Source of the DNA: Lachnospiraceae bacterium M18-1
Lineage (GTDB): Bacteria > Bacillota > Clostridia > Lachnospirales > Lachnospiraceae
Assembly: GCA_000403295.2 (NCBI GenBank)
Contig: KE159605.1
Span: 1,335,409-1,399,408, forward strand
DNA length: 64,000 nt
Reading direction: 5' to 3'
The notes beneath the pieces were generated by a model. The model made no database searches. It had not been told where the DNA came from and saw nothing but the letters and a program-made list of their open reading frames with translations. Position 1 is the stretch's first letter. The number at the start of each line of letters is the position of its first letter. The position numbers and the translations under genes are program-made. Of this stretch, positions 1 through 7,983 are shown one piece after another.

Positions 1-110
1 CGGAAATAGCCATATCCCAGAAAAAGAAGACGCAGCTTTGGCTCCTGGATTTACCGCCCCTATCATTATTTCCTCCTGCCTTCCCCTATGGATACGGAGA
101 AAAGCAGGAG

Positions 111-322
111 AAAATTTCCAGCTGTGCGGTTGGATGCCCTTTGAGCATCCAACCCATTTATCCATTCGCAAAATTCCGTGCTATCACACTCCCGTGTCTG
201 CTAACGCAGACACATTTTGCTCATTTGATAAATGGGTTGCTAATCCGACAGTTCATTTGCATTGCAATAAATTGCATGCAAATGGTCTATCGGATTGCAA
301 CCGCACAGTTGGAAAAATTTTA
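111..322. repeat. Structured dispersed repeat, family A, copy 1
   Basis: An outer stem joins AAAATTTCCAGCTGTGCGG (from 111) with CCGCACAGTTGGAAAAATTT (ending 320). Inside are GGTTGGATGC/GCATCCAACC, GTCTGC-TAAC-GCAGAC, and CATTTGCAT/ATGCAAATG around a GCAATAAATTGC core. The reverse complement of 56067-56259 carries the same blocks in the same order with compensated stem changes. The element ends a few bases from the stop codon of the helicase remnant. Its function is unknown; it could be a MITE-like mobile repeat or a structured RNA. Confidence 0.75.
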
Positions 323-325
323 GTC

Positions 326-1765
326 CTACCATGCAGATTTTTTATATAATTCCTGCATGGATCTGTAGACCTGCTTAAGCCGCAGGGAAAAATTAGTATT
401 CCGTTTTGCCATATTGTTATTGCGGATCGCTTTTGCAATCGCCTGCTTACTTCCAACTAAAATGACTTGCTTCGTAGCGCGGGTAATCCCGGTATATAAA
501 ATATTTCTCTGGAGCATCCGCCAGAAGCACTCTAATACGGGAATGACCACCACCGGGCATTCATTGCCCTGGCTTTTATGTACGCTCATTGCGTATCCGA
601 GAATCAGCGGCCAGTAATCATCGTCTGTGAACTCTACCACGCGGTCATCACCAAAGTCTACCCGCATGGCCATCTTCTTATCCTTCCTGTAAATATCCAA
701 GACTTCTCCCAGATCCCCGTTAGAGATCTCGTCTTTGTTCTCAGTCTGCATGACAATATCCCCTATACGGAACAGATTGTTTCCATTCCGGATTTCCGGA
801 CGGCCTCGCCTTTTCGGGTTTACCGCCTCCTGCAGCCTTTCATTTAACGCATTGGATCCTGCAGCCGTATTTTTACGAAACGGGGAGAGCACCTGGATGT
901 CCTCTGTCCTTTTTCCATGCTCCCTCCAGTATTTTACATAGATTTTCTGGATGATCTCCGCCGCGTCCTCCGGTTTGGATGCCGCATAGAACTGGAATGT
1001 CTCATCGTAGATAAGGCGGGCCTGGTTCTGGTTGATACGCCTGGCGTTTTCCACGATCGTACTTCCTTCGTCCTGCCGGAAACAGGCGTCTAAGACTGTG
1101 ACTGGAATCACACCGGACTCGATCATTTCCTTAAATACATTGCCGGGTCCTACGCTCCCAAGCTGGTCTTTGTCCCCGATCATGACCAGGGTTGTGCCTT
1201 GCTTAATGCAATAGAAGAACCGATACGCCAGATACATGTCACACATGCCAAACTCATCCGCAATGATCAAATCATCCGGGAGTTTTTCCGGGTAGTTCCA
1301 TCCTTCTTCCCCTTCAGCGCCTGTCATGCCCACCGCTTTTTGCATGGTCATTGCCGGAAAGCCTGTCTTTTCATACATGCGCCGCCTCGCCCTTCCGGTA
1401 GGCGCGCACAGCATGATCATGGCATCCCCGTCCAGCATCTCCTAAAGCCTTAAAATAATGCGGATCAATGTGGTTTTTCCAGTTCCCGGGCCTCCTGTGA
1501 TGATCGATACCGGATACGCAAACGCCTGAAAGACCGCTTTCTCCTGCATGTTACTTAAGGCAATCTTTTCTTCCTGTACGATCTGTTTGAGCAGATTTTG
1601 GATATCTGTTTTTTCTTTCTTAGAGGACAATATGCGGATCAGTTCCCCGGCCGCTCCTACTTCTGCTTCAAATGCCTGCCGGGTATAGATGCCGCCCCCA
1701 TTTCCGACCAGGGATTTATCCTTACGGATCATTTCATTTCCCGCATCCTTGATCGCGCATTTCAT
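326..1765 (-). pseudogene. RecD-like DNA helicase remnant with in-frame amber stop
   Basis: This is the C-terminal two thirds of a RecD2/TraA-type superfamily 1 helicase. Visible motifs are Walker A GGPGTGKTT, CAPTGRARRRM (motif Ia region), LIIADEFGMCD (motif II), MIGDKDQLGSVGPG (motif III), GYAMSVHKSQGNE and LYTGITRATK (motifs V-VI). Directly after Walker A the frame hits TAG (1442-1444), then GAG and ATG continue in the same frame, so a single nonsense codon splits the gene. The 5' end is missing: near 1755-1770 the sequence switches into a parB gene. Helicases of this type are common in integrative and conjugative elements of gut Clostridia. The truncation plus the stop make a working helicase unlikely. 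Confidence 0.85.
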
Positions 1766-2003
1766 AGCCGCCCTCCGGCTTTTCCCTGACAAGGGCAGGC
1801 ACCAGAACACCATACTGCTTTACGCTCTCCGCCATATCCGCCATGCTTTCGTCCATCTTCACCTTAAACGGGTGGTTGGGAAAATCGCTGATTTCCTCCA
1901 ATGGGATTTCCCTGACGGATTCCCGGCTTTCGTTGTCCCGTTCCTCCTGCGTGCTGAACAGGTCAGCGGCTGAGGGAAGCGGCATTTTTATCTCTTTCGC
2001 CAC
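1734..2003 (-). pseudogene. ParB-like partition protein, N-terminal fragment
   Basis: The frame starts MAKEIKMPLPSAADLFST and runs through a typical ParB N-domain segment: IPLEEISDFPNHPFKV, then MADMAESVKQYGVLVPALVRE and GGYEM. In intact relatives GGYEM is followed by a (V/I)SGHRR motif. Here it is followed by seven unrelated residues and a stop, because the DNA passes into the helicase gene in another frame. This marks a deletion junction near 1765. The fragment overlaps the preceding small gene by 41 bp, as often seen in element partition operons. It lacks the DNA-binding part and is unlikely to function. Confidence 0.8.
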
Positions 2004-2223
2004 TGCGTATCACCTCCCTCGTAAATGCTCCATACGCCTTTGCCGCAGCACCGTTCTTGTCATAGCTGTAAATGCTCTGCCCTGCGGCGCTGGTTTCTGC
2101 CGCTTTCACCGCAACGGGGATGACCGTCTGGTACACTTTGATTACCCTCCCATAATTCTGCCTTAGAAATTCCAACATCTCAATTCTTCTTTCTAATTCC
2201 TCGATTCTACTAATTTCGCTCAT
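1963..2223 (-). CDS. Small hypothetical protein of an integrative element
   Basis: 86 residues starting MSEISRIEELERRIEMLEFL after a strong AAAGGAGG site with suitable spacing. The first 25 residues look like a coiled coil; the rest (KVYQTVIPVAVKAAETSAAG) is not a domain I recognise. It lies immediately upstream of and overlaps the parB fragment, so it was probably translated in the same partition operon of the decayed element. No membrane segment or signal peptide is visible. Function unknown. Confidence 0.6.
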   Translation of the reverse strand: MSEISRIEELERRIEMLEFLRQNYGRVIKVYQTVIPVAVKAAETSAAGQSIYSYDKNGAAAKAYGAFTREVIRSGERDKNAASLSR

Positions 2224-2521
2224 ATTTATACCTCCTTTGTAAGATAAAATGTAAAAAGTGACAGTTCATCCAAAGGAGGTGGACGCGAAAAGCAAAAAAT
2301 GTAGTTGTTAAAAATAAAGATCCATGATAAACTAAGCATAGCAGTTCCCGTATAATGCGATTGTTTTGGTAGGGGTATCTTAACAATACTACAAAAATAT
2401 GGAAACTGCTACTTTTTTTGGGAAAATGTGGCGGCTTTATGTAATTGGGGCTAGCCGTCGCGCTAGCGACTTGGTACAATAATCTTGTTTGAGCATAGTT
2501 CCATTATAACATGGAACGGAG

Positions 2522-2549
2522 AAAAGATGGTTGTTGTTAGCCATCTTTT
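2522..2549. terminator. Bidirectional hairpin terminator
   Basis: AAAAGATGG (2522-2530) pairs with CCATCTTTT (2541-2549) around a 10-base loop, and a T-rich tract follows on the plus strand. On the minus strand the run of A/T also allows termination. It lies just upstream (minus-strand sense) of a TATAAT-like box at about 2500, which would serve the element genes to the left. Confidence 0.55.
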
Positions 2550-2574
2550 TTTCTTTTTTAATGGATAAATTTTA

Positions 2575-2830
2575 GTGGCAGGTGTGATCCGCATGGATCA
2601 CACCTGCCACTGTGTAGGGCTATCTATTTCCCGACAGCCCCCTTATCTGTAGCTACTCAGCACAGGATAGCGCATTTACTGCGCTATCCGTACAAAAATG
2701 TATACCCAAGGGCACCCCCATTATGGCCATTCGGCCGTTTCACAAGGTATAGACTGCAAAAGCAATCCCCATTGCCGTAGGCATTTTTCATGGGATTGCG
2801 GCGTATCTGCGAAGGTACTGAGCAGATACC
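2575..2830. repeat. Cluster of perfect hairpins in a gene-free stretch
   Basis: The gene-free stretch 2224-2840 holds several stems: a 16-bp perfect arm pair GTGGCAGGTGTGATCC (2575-2590) / GGATCACACCTGCCAC (2595-2610); GGATAGCGCA/TGCGCTATCC (2665-2689); and GCAATCCC/GGGATTGC (2762-2799). The motif CCGACAGCCCC at about 2631 recurs at 17399 next to another hairpin (TAGTACAGCATT/AATGCTGTACTA). The last hairpins may also terminate the GH2 gene. I see no coding potential here. The leader at 2224-2520 carries no convincing gene. Confidence 0.5.
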
Positions 2831-2840
2831 CTTATCTTTT

Positions 2841-5324
2841 TTATACGGTGATCTTCACATCTTCCAATCCTTCTGCGGAGATGGTCAGCTCTGCCTTTCC
2901 ATTTTCCTCACAGGCTTTCAGCACTGCCAGCGCCCTGCCGCGGTAGGACGTAAAGTGCCCGGAAGTGTAATTCTCATCCGTGATTGGATTTGCTGAGCCA
3001 AATCCGGCCAGGCTGGCAGCGCCCGATACCTTTGCCGTCATCGGAATCTTAGCATCCGGAACCAGGAGCCCGTCCCTGTCTACAATCTCTGCCTGTACAT
3101 AGACATATTTTCCTGCTTCCTCCGAAGTAAGCCTAAGCGCTGCCGGGTCTCCTGTGGTCCGAAGCGTCCTGCGGGACACCTCTTTTCCGTTTTTGAAGCT
3201 GACTGCCAGAAGCTCGCCCGGTGTATACACGGTTTCAAAGAGGGCGCTCTGCGGAAGCTCTCCTTCCTTCGCGACGGCTTTTTTTCCAACACTTTTGCCA
3301 TTCAAATACAGCTCTACCTCATCGGCACAGGAAAATACCATCACCTTTGCAGGCTGTCCTTCCTGCCCCGGCCAGTTCCAGGATTTCCTCACATCCGTAA
3401 ATCCCCATTTACTGATCAGCTCCACCTTATGAAAATCTGCCGGATCGTAGGAATAGAGGAAGGTTTCCGTATTCCCCCACACCACGCTCCTGTATTCTCC
3501 CTGGGGAAGAATATTTCCATTGATATCAATGTCAGCATCATTTGCAAGCCTCCAGGGGAAGCCCGAACCGTGGGACATGAGGCCGTAGGGTCCCATCTGG
3601 ACTCTTGGGTCATCTGGTTCCACTGCCACGGCCTTGCCGATTCCCGCCTCTCCGATATAATCCACCGCAGTCCATGTAAAATCTCCGATCACATAGGGCA
3701 GGCGCATCACCAGAGGCCAGCGGTAACCAATCTCCTTCGGGTAGTTCTCGGAACCCAGGATGACACGATCCGGATACATTTCATGGTCAGCCTCATATTT
3801 CTCTTCCATATAATTGTATCCGACTACATCCAGCCCATTGACAAATGGTTCCGTATAGCGCTCCCAGTCCTTGTCCTGTTTTCCATCCAGATCCACATTC
3901 TGGACGTCCGCAGCGCCGCTGATGATTTCTTTCAGCTTCTTCCTGCCCTCTTCCATCAGCTCTTCATCCAGCCCGTTCCAGAAGGAGCAGACGCCATTGC
4001 TGACCGGACGGCTCGGATCCATATTTCTGACAAATTCCGCCAGCCGGTTCGCGATTACATAGCCGTTGTTCAGCCCACCGCGCTCCGTAATCTCATTGCC
4101 CGTAGACCAGAGGATTACACTTGGATAATTCCGATCCCGTTTCATAAATGCGCTGAGATCTTTTTTCCAGTCCGTATCAAAATACTGGTTGTAATCGCCG
4201 GGTACTTTTCCCATCCCCCAGGCATCGAACGCCTCATCAAATACATACATGCCCAGACGGCTGCACGCTTCCATCAGTGCCTTGGACGGCGGATTGTGGG
4301 TGGTGCGGACCGCATTGAATCCAATCTCCTTCATCCTTTTAAGCTTACGCAGTTCCACCTCATAGGTAGAGACAGCCCCAAGGATACCGTTGTCGTGGTG
4401 CAGGCATCCGCCTTTCAGCTTGATTGTCTTTCCATTGATCCGAAGCCCGTGAACCGGATCCGACGTCACAGTGCGGATTCCGAACAACGCATGAATCTCA
4501 TCCACGGAGCCGTTTTCTTTCAAAACCGGTTGGGTCTTAAAAGTCCCGATCTCTGTCACCTTTGCGTGAACCTGATACAGCGCAGGCATTTCCGCACTCC
4601 ACAGCTTCGGCGCCTCAACCGTAAACGCAAGTCGGGCATGCTCCGCCGCTCCCTTTTGAACCTGAACCTTGGTTTTGCGGGAGACAACAACGTCCCCGCT
4701 TCCTTCCTCCGTCAAATAGACTTCTACCTCTGCCAGACGATTTTCATCTGCTTCGTTGCAAACCTCCACATCCGCCTGCAAAAAAGCGCGGGCAGCGCTT
4801 CCGTCCGGATTGTATTCGATTTCTCTCGTGTACACAAAGATTCCGTCCTCGGCGGCATGCAGCGCAGGGGTATGCACCAGTTCCACCGACCGGTAAATCC
4901 CAGCTCCCGTATACCAACGGGAATTGGGCTGCTGGCTGGGATTTACCGTCACCGTAATGCTGTTTTCCTTTCCGCAGTAGATAAGCTGGGTGATGTCTGC
5001 AAAAAATGGCGCATAACCATAGTGCTGCAGAGCGGCCTTGCTGCCGTTCACTTCCACAGTCGCATTCATCATCACACCATCAAATTTCAGCCCGATCCGG
5101 TCATTTTCCCATTCTGCCGGAATGTCCAGCATCCTGCGGTAATTCGCCACTCCTCCCGTGTAAAATCCCATTGCGCCTGTTCCCGGTGCGTCCGCTGTCA
5201 CATCACTCTCGATCATGTAATCATGGGGCAGATCCACCACCCTCGATTTACTCTCTGCGGATGGGAACGGGCTCCGCATCCCATATTCAAACTGCCAGCC
5301 TTTGTCAATATTCTGATTTCTCAT
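2841..5324 (-). CDS. Glycoside hydrolase family 2 beta-galactosidase-like enzyme
   Basis: 827 residues from MRNQNIDKGW. The start is chosen because CGGAGGAAAAT precedes this ATG; a start ten codons upstream has no such site. The order is sugar-binding domain (about 1-170, with DLPHDY), immunoglobulin-like domain, TIM barrel from about 290 and C-terminal beta domains. The acid/base glutamate is in ILWSTGNEITERG (about residue 411) and the nucleophile in VILGSENYPKE (about 526). No signal peptide is visible, so it should act in the cytoplasm on imported beta-galactosides or glucuronides; the exact sugar cannot be read. An AraC regulator is transcribed divergently 200 bp away and is the likely controller. 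Confidence 0.9.
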   Translation of the reverse strand: MRNQNIDKGWQFEYGMRSPFPSAESKSRVVDLPHDYMIESDVTADAPGTGAMGFYTGGVANYRRMLDIPAEWENDRIGLKFDGVMMNATVEVNGSKAALQHYGYAPFFADITQLIYCGKENSITVTVNPSQQPNSRWYTGAGIYRSVELVHTPALHAAEDGIFVYTREIEYNPDGSAARAFLQADVEVCNEADENRLAEVEVYLTEEGSGDVVVSRKTKVQVQKGAAEHARLAFTVEAPKLWSAEMPALYQVHAKVTEIGTFKTQPVLKENGSVDEIHALFGIRTVTSDPVHGLRINGKTIKLKGGCLHHDNGILGAVSTYEVELRKLKRMKEIGFNAVRTTHNPPSKALMEACSRLGMYVFDEAFDAWGMGKVPGDYNQYFDTDWKKDLSAFMKRDRNYPSVILWSTGNEITERGGLNNGYVIANRLAEFVRNMDPSRPVSNGVCSFWNGLDEELMEEGRKKLKEIISGAADVQNVDLDGKQDKDWERYTEPFVNGLDVVGYNYMEEKYEADHEMYPDRVILGSENYPKEIGYRWPLVMRLPYVIGDFTWTAVDYIGEAGIGKAVAVEPDDPRVQMGPYGLMSHGSGFPWRLANDADIDINGNILPQGEYRSVVWGNTETFLYSYDPADFHKVELISKWGFTDVRKSWNWPGQEGQPAKVMVFSCADEVELYLNGKSVGKKAVAKEGELPQSALFETVYTPGELLAVSFKNGKEVSRRTLRTTGDPAALRLTSEEAGKYVYVQAEIVDRDGLLVPDAKIPMTAKVSGAASLAGFGSANPITDENYTSGHFTSYRGRALAVLKACEENGKAELTISAEGLEDVKITV

Positions 5325-5524
5325 ATTTTCCTCCGTTTCTGAATCTGATTCCATTTTTCCAGCCGTATGATAACAGCACTTGATTTATGTTTATCCTAAC
5401 CCGAAAAAGAGTGAATGACAAGGACGAAATAATCGGTTATACTATAATAGAAGGACGAAATGCACGATTTTAAAACAGATGGGGACTCATGTTCCCCATT
5501 GCAGCCAACGAATGGGGGAATGAT

Positions 5525-6604
5525 ATGCCTTACTACGAAACAATCCATGACAGAGTTGCCGATATCAGGGAACATCTTCTATTTTCTGACCCTCCCCACA
5601 CCGCCTTCCCCGCTCTCTGGGAAAGCATGCCGCAGAAAGCCGGCGCGAAAGACGGACAGCCCGGCATACTGACGGCTGACCGCAATCGGCTGATGTCTGC
5701 CGATTTCCAGATTCTATTGTACGTCTATGACCACAGTGGAATTGAGTGGAGCGTCAGTCCTTTCGGCATGCGGAGAGTCCAGCGCCGGCTTCCCCGCAGG
5801 GGTTGGTATCACAAGCATGAATACGTGGAAATCTTATATGTGATTGATGGGAGCTTTGATCAGCTTCTTCTGGGCGAGCGGTATCATTTTCTGCAAGGTT
5901 CTTTTGTCATCACGGACCAGAACTGCGAGCATTCCGACTGTATCGAAGCCGTAGATGCAGCCGTACTTTTTTTACAGATAAAAGCTGAATATCTGGATGA
6001 ACTGCTGCGCACTTATCCGCCCACCGATGAACTGCACCGTTTTCTTCTTCATGCGCTTTACCAGCAGAAAAGCGAACAGAGCTTTCTTGAGCTTACTTAT
6101 CATCCGGTCTCCCCGGAGAATAAAGGCACATCTGACACACAGGTCCTGTCGCTTTTGGAACAGATCGTGCGGGAAGACCTGGAGCGTCAGATTGGATATG
6201 AGCACATTCGGCAGGGATTCCTCATCCGCCTCCTGCAGCGGCTCTGCACGGACTATTCACCGGTCCGCCACAGTACCAGGCAGGAAGGCAAGGAAAAGGC
6301 TCTGCTGTATGACCTGGAACGCTATATCCGCCTTCATGATGCGGACGTTACCATCTCCGAACTGGAACAGGTATTCCACTATCATCGGAATTATTTTAAT
6401 CTGATCCTTCGGAAATACAGGGGACAGACTTTTCAGAAATATGTACAGAAGGTACGCCTTGACCATGCGGTTCAGCTACTGAAAGAGAGTTCCCTGCCCA
6501 TCCGGCAGGTCGCTCTTGCGGTTGGATATGAAAACACCAGTTATTTTTACCATATCTTTGAAGAACGGTTCGGAGTTCCACCGCAGAAGATGCGGCAGGA
6601 ATGA
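5525..6604 (+). CDS. AraC-family transcriptional regulator
   Basis: 359 residues starting MPYYETIHDRV, chosen because GGGGGAATGAT precedes this ATG; a start 12 codons upstream lacks a site. The middle (about 90-170: WYHKHEYVEILYVIDGSF, YHFLQGSFVITDQNCEHSD) looks like an AraC cupin-type ligand domain. The C-terminal 100 residues form two helix-turn-helices (VTISELEQVFHYHRNYFNLI and LPIRQVALAVGYENTSYFYH). It diverges from the GH2 gene and probably activates it in response to a sugar. A TATAAT box lies at 5443-5448 upstream of this gene, without a good -35 box. Confidence 0.9.
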   Translation: MPYYETIHDRVADIREHLLFSDPPHTAFPALWESMPQKAGAKDGQPGILTADRNRLMSADFQILLYVYDHSGIEWSVSPFGMRRVQRRLPRRGWYHKHEYVEILYVIDGSFDQLLLGERYHFLQGSFVITDQNCEHSDCIEAVDAAVLFLQIKAEYLDELLRTYPPTDELHRFLLHALYQQKSEQSFLELTYHPVSPENKGTSDTQVLSLLEQIVREDLERQIGYEHIRQGFLIRLLQRLCTDYSPVRHSTRQEGKEKALLYDLERYIRLHDADVTISELEQVFHYHRNYFNLILRKYRGQTFQKYVQKVRLDHAVQLLKESSLPIRQVALAVGYENTSYFYHIFEERFGVPPQKMRQE

Positions 6605-6650
6605 TAAAAAGATATTTTTGTGGTCAGGAAAGACAATCTGCATTTCTGGT

Positions 6651-6866
6651 TTAGACACAATATGCATTTAATCCATAAAAGAAAAGACCGGCAGCTGAAC
6701 CGGTCTGGCGGGCAATGGATGACAGAATCCCTTCTTTAATTCCTTTCTCTTCTATCCCTTTACACAAATTACACATCAAGAGCACCTTGCTTTCTAATTC
6801 TCTTGTCATTTTAATATTAAATAGCTTTGGATTTTTATTTTCCAAATGCTTTCTAATATCTTCCAT
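6651..6866 (-). pseudogene. Fragment resembling the tail of an Rpn-type nuclease
   Basis: 71 residues beginning 3 bp after the stop of the truncated toxin gene. The segment ELESKVLLMCNLCKGIEEKG resembles the tail of Rpn/PD-(D/E)XK recombination-associated proteins, which carry MCNLxxGIEEKGI repeats. The remaining residues (SIARQTGSAAGLFFYGLNAY) look unrelated and probably come from a frame change. No nuclease core is present. I treat it as a remnant; assignment is weak. Confidence 0.35.
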
Positions 6867-6869
6867 GAT

Positions 6870-7040
6870 TCAATTTTTAAATAAATCCCTATGCGTTCCT
6901 GTCCTTGTCAGATACAATATCAGTTCTCCATCAGCCAATTTCTTAATTATATTTGTCAGCAATGAAATGTCGTACCCTCTTTTTTGTATTCTTTTCAAAT
7001 CTCCTTGAAATTTAGTAGTTGGTTTTACTGTATATTTCAT
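6870..7040 (-). pseudogene. YafQ/RelE-family toxin with internal deletion
   Basis: 56 codons, starting MKYTVKPTTKFQGDLKRIQ, the normal N-terminus of a YafQ-type mRNA interferase. At residue 39 (KLADGE) it jumps to LILYLTRTGTHRDLF, which is the normal C-terminus of this family after a second DGE-like segment. Family members have about 90 residues, so some 35 central residues are gone, including the region with catalytic histidines and aspartates. The ATG overlaps the antitoxin stop (ATGA), the usual toxin-antitoxin coupling. I infer an in-frame deletion between short repeats that inactivated the toxin while keeping the frame open. Confidence 0.7.
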
Positions 7041-7312
7041 ACCAGCAACTCCTTCATCATTTCATCAACATCCGTATAAGATTTTCCCATAGAGGGGTTT
7101 TGTTTCATTTGACGCACTTCTTCTATTGCTTCTTTTGTTTCTTCATTCGGAATATCCATAGAAATCATAAACGGAATTCTTTGTTCTCTGACTGCCTGTT
7201 TTGCCGATATTGTAAAAAAAGTTGTCCTATCCATTCCAAGATTAGAAACAAGTTCCTGCAACTGTGCTTTTAAATCTTCGTCCATTCTCATTGTAATATT
7301 AGTCGTTGCCAT
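7037..7312 (-). CDS. relB: RelB/DinJ-family antitoxin
   Basis: 91 residues: MATTNITMRMDEDLKAQLQELVSNLG matches the ribbon-helix-helix N-domain of RelB/DinJ antitoxins, which binds the operator. The C-terminal part (PSMGKSYTDVDEMMKELL) is the toxin-wrapping tail. It overlaps by 4 bp the gene of a shortened toxin, so it may now be an orphan antitoxin. Its start codon and first codons lie inside dispersed repeat B (7306-7392). The Shine-Dalgarno match is weak (AGGGGC about 10 bases upstream), so expression signals would have to come from the repeat. Confidence 0.85.
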   Translation of the reverse strand: MATTNITMRMDEDLKAQLQELVSNLGMDRTTFFTISAKQAVREQRIPFMISMDIPNEETKEAIEEVRQMKQNPSMGKSYTDVDEMMKELLV

Positions 7313-7392
7313 AATATCCAGCCCCTCGCCGAAGGCGACTTAAAATGGGCTGGATACTGTTACTGGAGCACCCAAAGGGTGTGAACAGTAAC
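7306..7392. repeat. Dispersed structured repeat B, two-hairpin copy
   Basis: 87 bp nearly identical to 24169-24255. The only differences I count are C versus T and G versus A, and these two positions pair in the stem ATCCAGCC(C/T)/(G/A)GGCTGGAT. A second stem pairs the GTTACTG arm with CAGTAAC around CACCC-AAA-GGGTG. The first hairpin of the full element (GTCGTGCA/TGCACGAC) is absent. The left edge supplies the ATG of relB. Confidence 0.85.
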
Positions 7393-7452
7393 GTAGCAGA
7401 CGCAGCAGCCTTTTGGGGGCTGCTGTGTCTTGCAAAAAGAATCCATTGTTAT

Positions 7453-7791
7453 CTATGTGGCGCTTTTACGGATATTCCGGATATGGTTCTCAACCTTTCC
7501 ACACGGCATTTTCATTCTTTTCCATTCTTCCTGCCGCAGGACAGTTTCCAGCGCCACGCTGTCATTCGGCACATACTCGGAATATAAAAACTTACCGAAT
7601 AATTTATGCTCTTTTTTGTTATACTGCACTTCTCTGTGGTATAAATCAATTTCAAAATTCGGATAAGAAAAAATCATATTCTGTTTAGAATGAACGGCTA
7701 CATATGTCGCTTTTGATTGCAAATATTGCTGGATATCCATAAGAATATGTTCTTCGTCCTCCGAAACTGTAACTATCATTATTTTACCCAT
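7453..7791 (-). CDS. Uncharacterised protein, possibly degenerate response-regulator-like
   Basis: 112 residues. The N-terminus (IMIVTVSEDEEHILMDIQQYL) and FEIDLYHREVQYN resemble the linker and first strands of an OmpR-type winged-helix domain in small Lachnospiraceae regulators. VENHIRNIRK near the end resembles the recognition-helix region of such domains. The normal middle (ELL-type helices) is not evident, so the protein may be shortened or decayed. No good Shine-Dalgarno site is seen before the ATG. Function unknown. Confidence 0.4.
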   Translation of the reverse strand: MGKIMIVTVSEDEEHILMDIQQYLQSKATYVAVHSKQNMIFSYPNFEIDLYHREVQYNKKEHKLFGKFLYSEYVPNDSVALETVLRQEEWKRMKMPCGKVENHIRNIRKSAT

Positions 7792-7796
7792 AATTT

Positions 7797-7937
7797 CTAT
7801 GTACGAGTTATCAATTCTCTTTCCAGATTCCTAATATTTCTTCTAATCTTTCTACATACCCCATAATTTTCTTTTTCGCTTGCAGTCAGTCTCTGTAATT
7901 TTGCTTCTAATAATTTAATCTTTTCTGTTGTGTTCAT
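7797..7937 (-). CDS. Small coiled-coil protein, 46 residues
   Basis: MNTTEKIKLLEAKLQRLTA then SEKENYGVCRKIRRNIRNLE, highly charged and almost all helical. An alternative ATG four codons upstream (7949, MVFD) follows GAAAGGATG; either start is possible. It sits 5 bp upstream of the 112-residue frame and reads into it, suggesting co-transcription. No known domain; small AT-rich genes like this often travel with accessory DNA. Confidence 0.5.
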   Translation of the reverse strand: MNTTEKIKLLEAKLQRLTASEKENYGVCRKIRRNIRNLERELITRT

Positions 7938-7983
7938 ATCAAATACCATCCTTTCCTTCATGAGTTCTATCTTCTGTACCTAA

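Noticed and set aside
2210..2479. 89-codon minus-strand frame starting MYQVASATASPNYIKPPHF
   Set aside because: Overlaps the ribosome site of the next gene and lacks its own; its composition looks like translated leader DNA of a mobile element.
3429..5342. 637-codon open frame on the plus strand
   Set aside because: It lies antisense to the GH2 gene, has no ribosome site and no recognisable domain; its openness follows from codon bias of the real gene.
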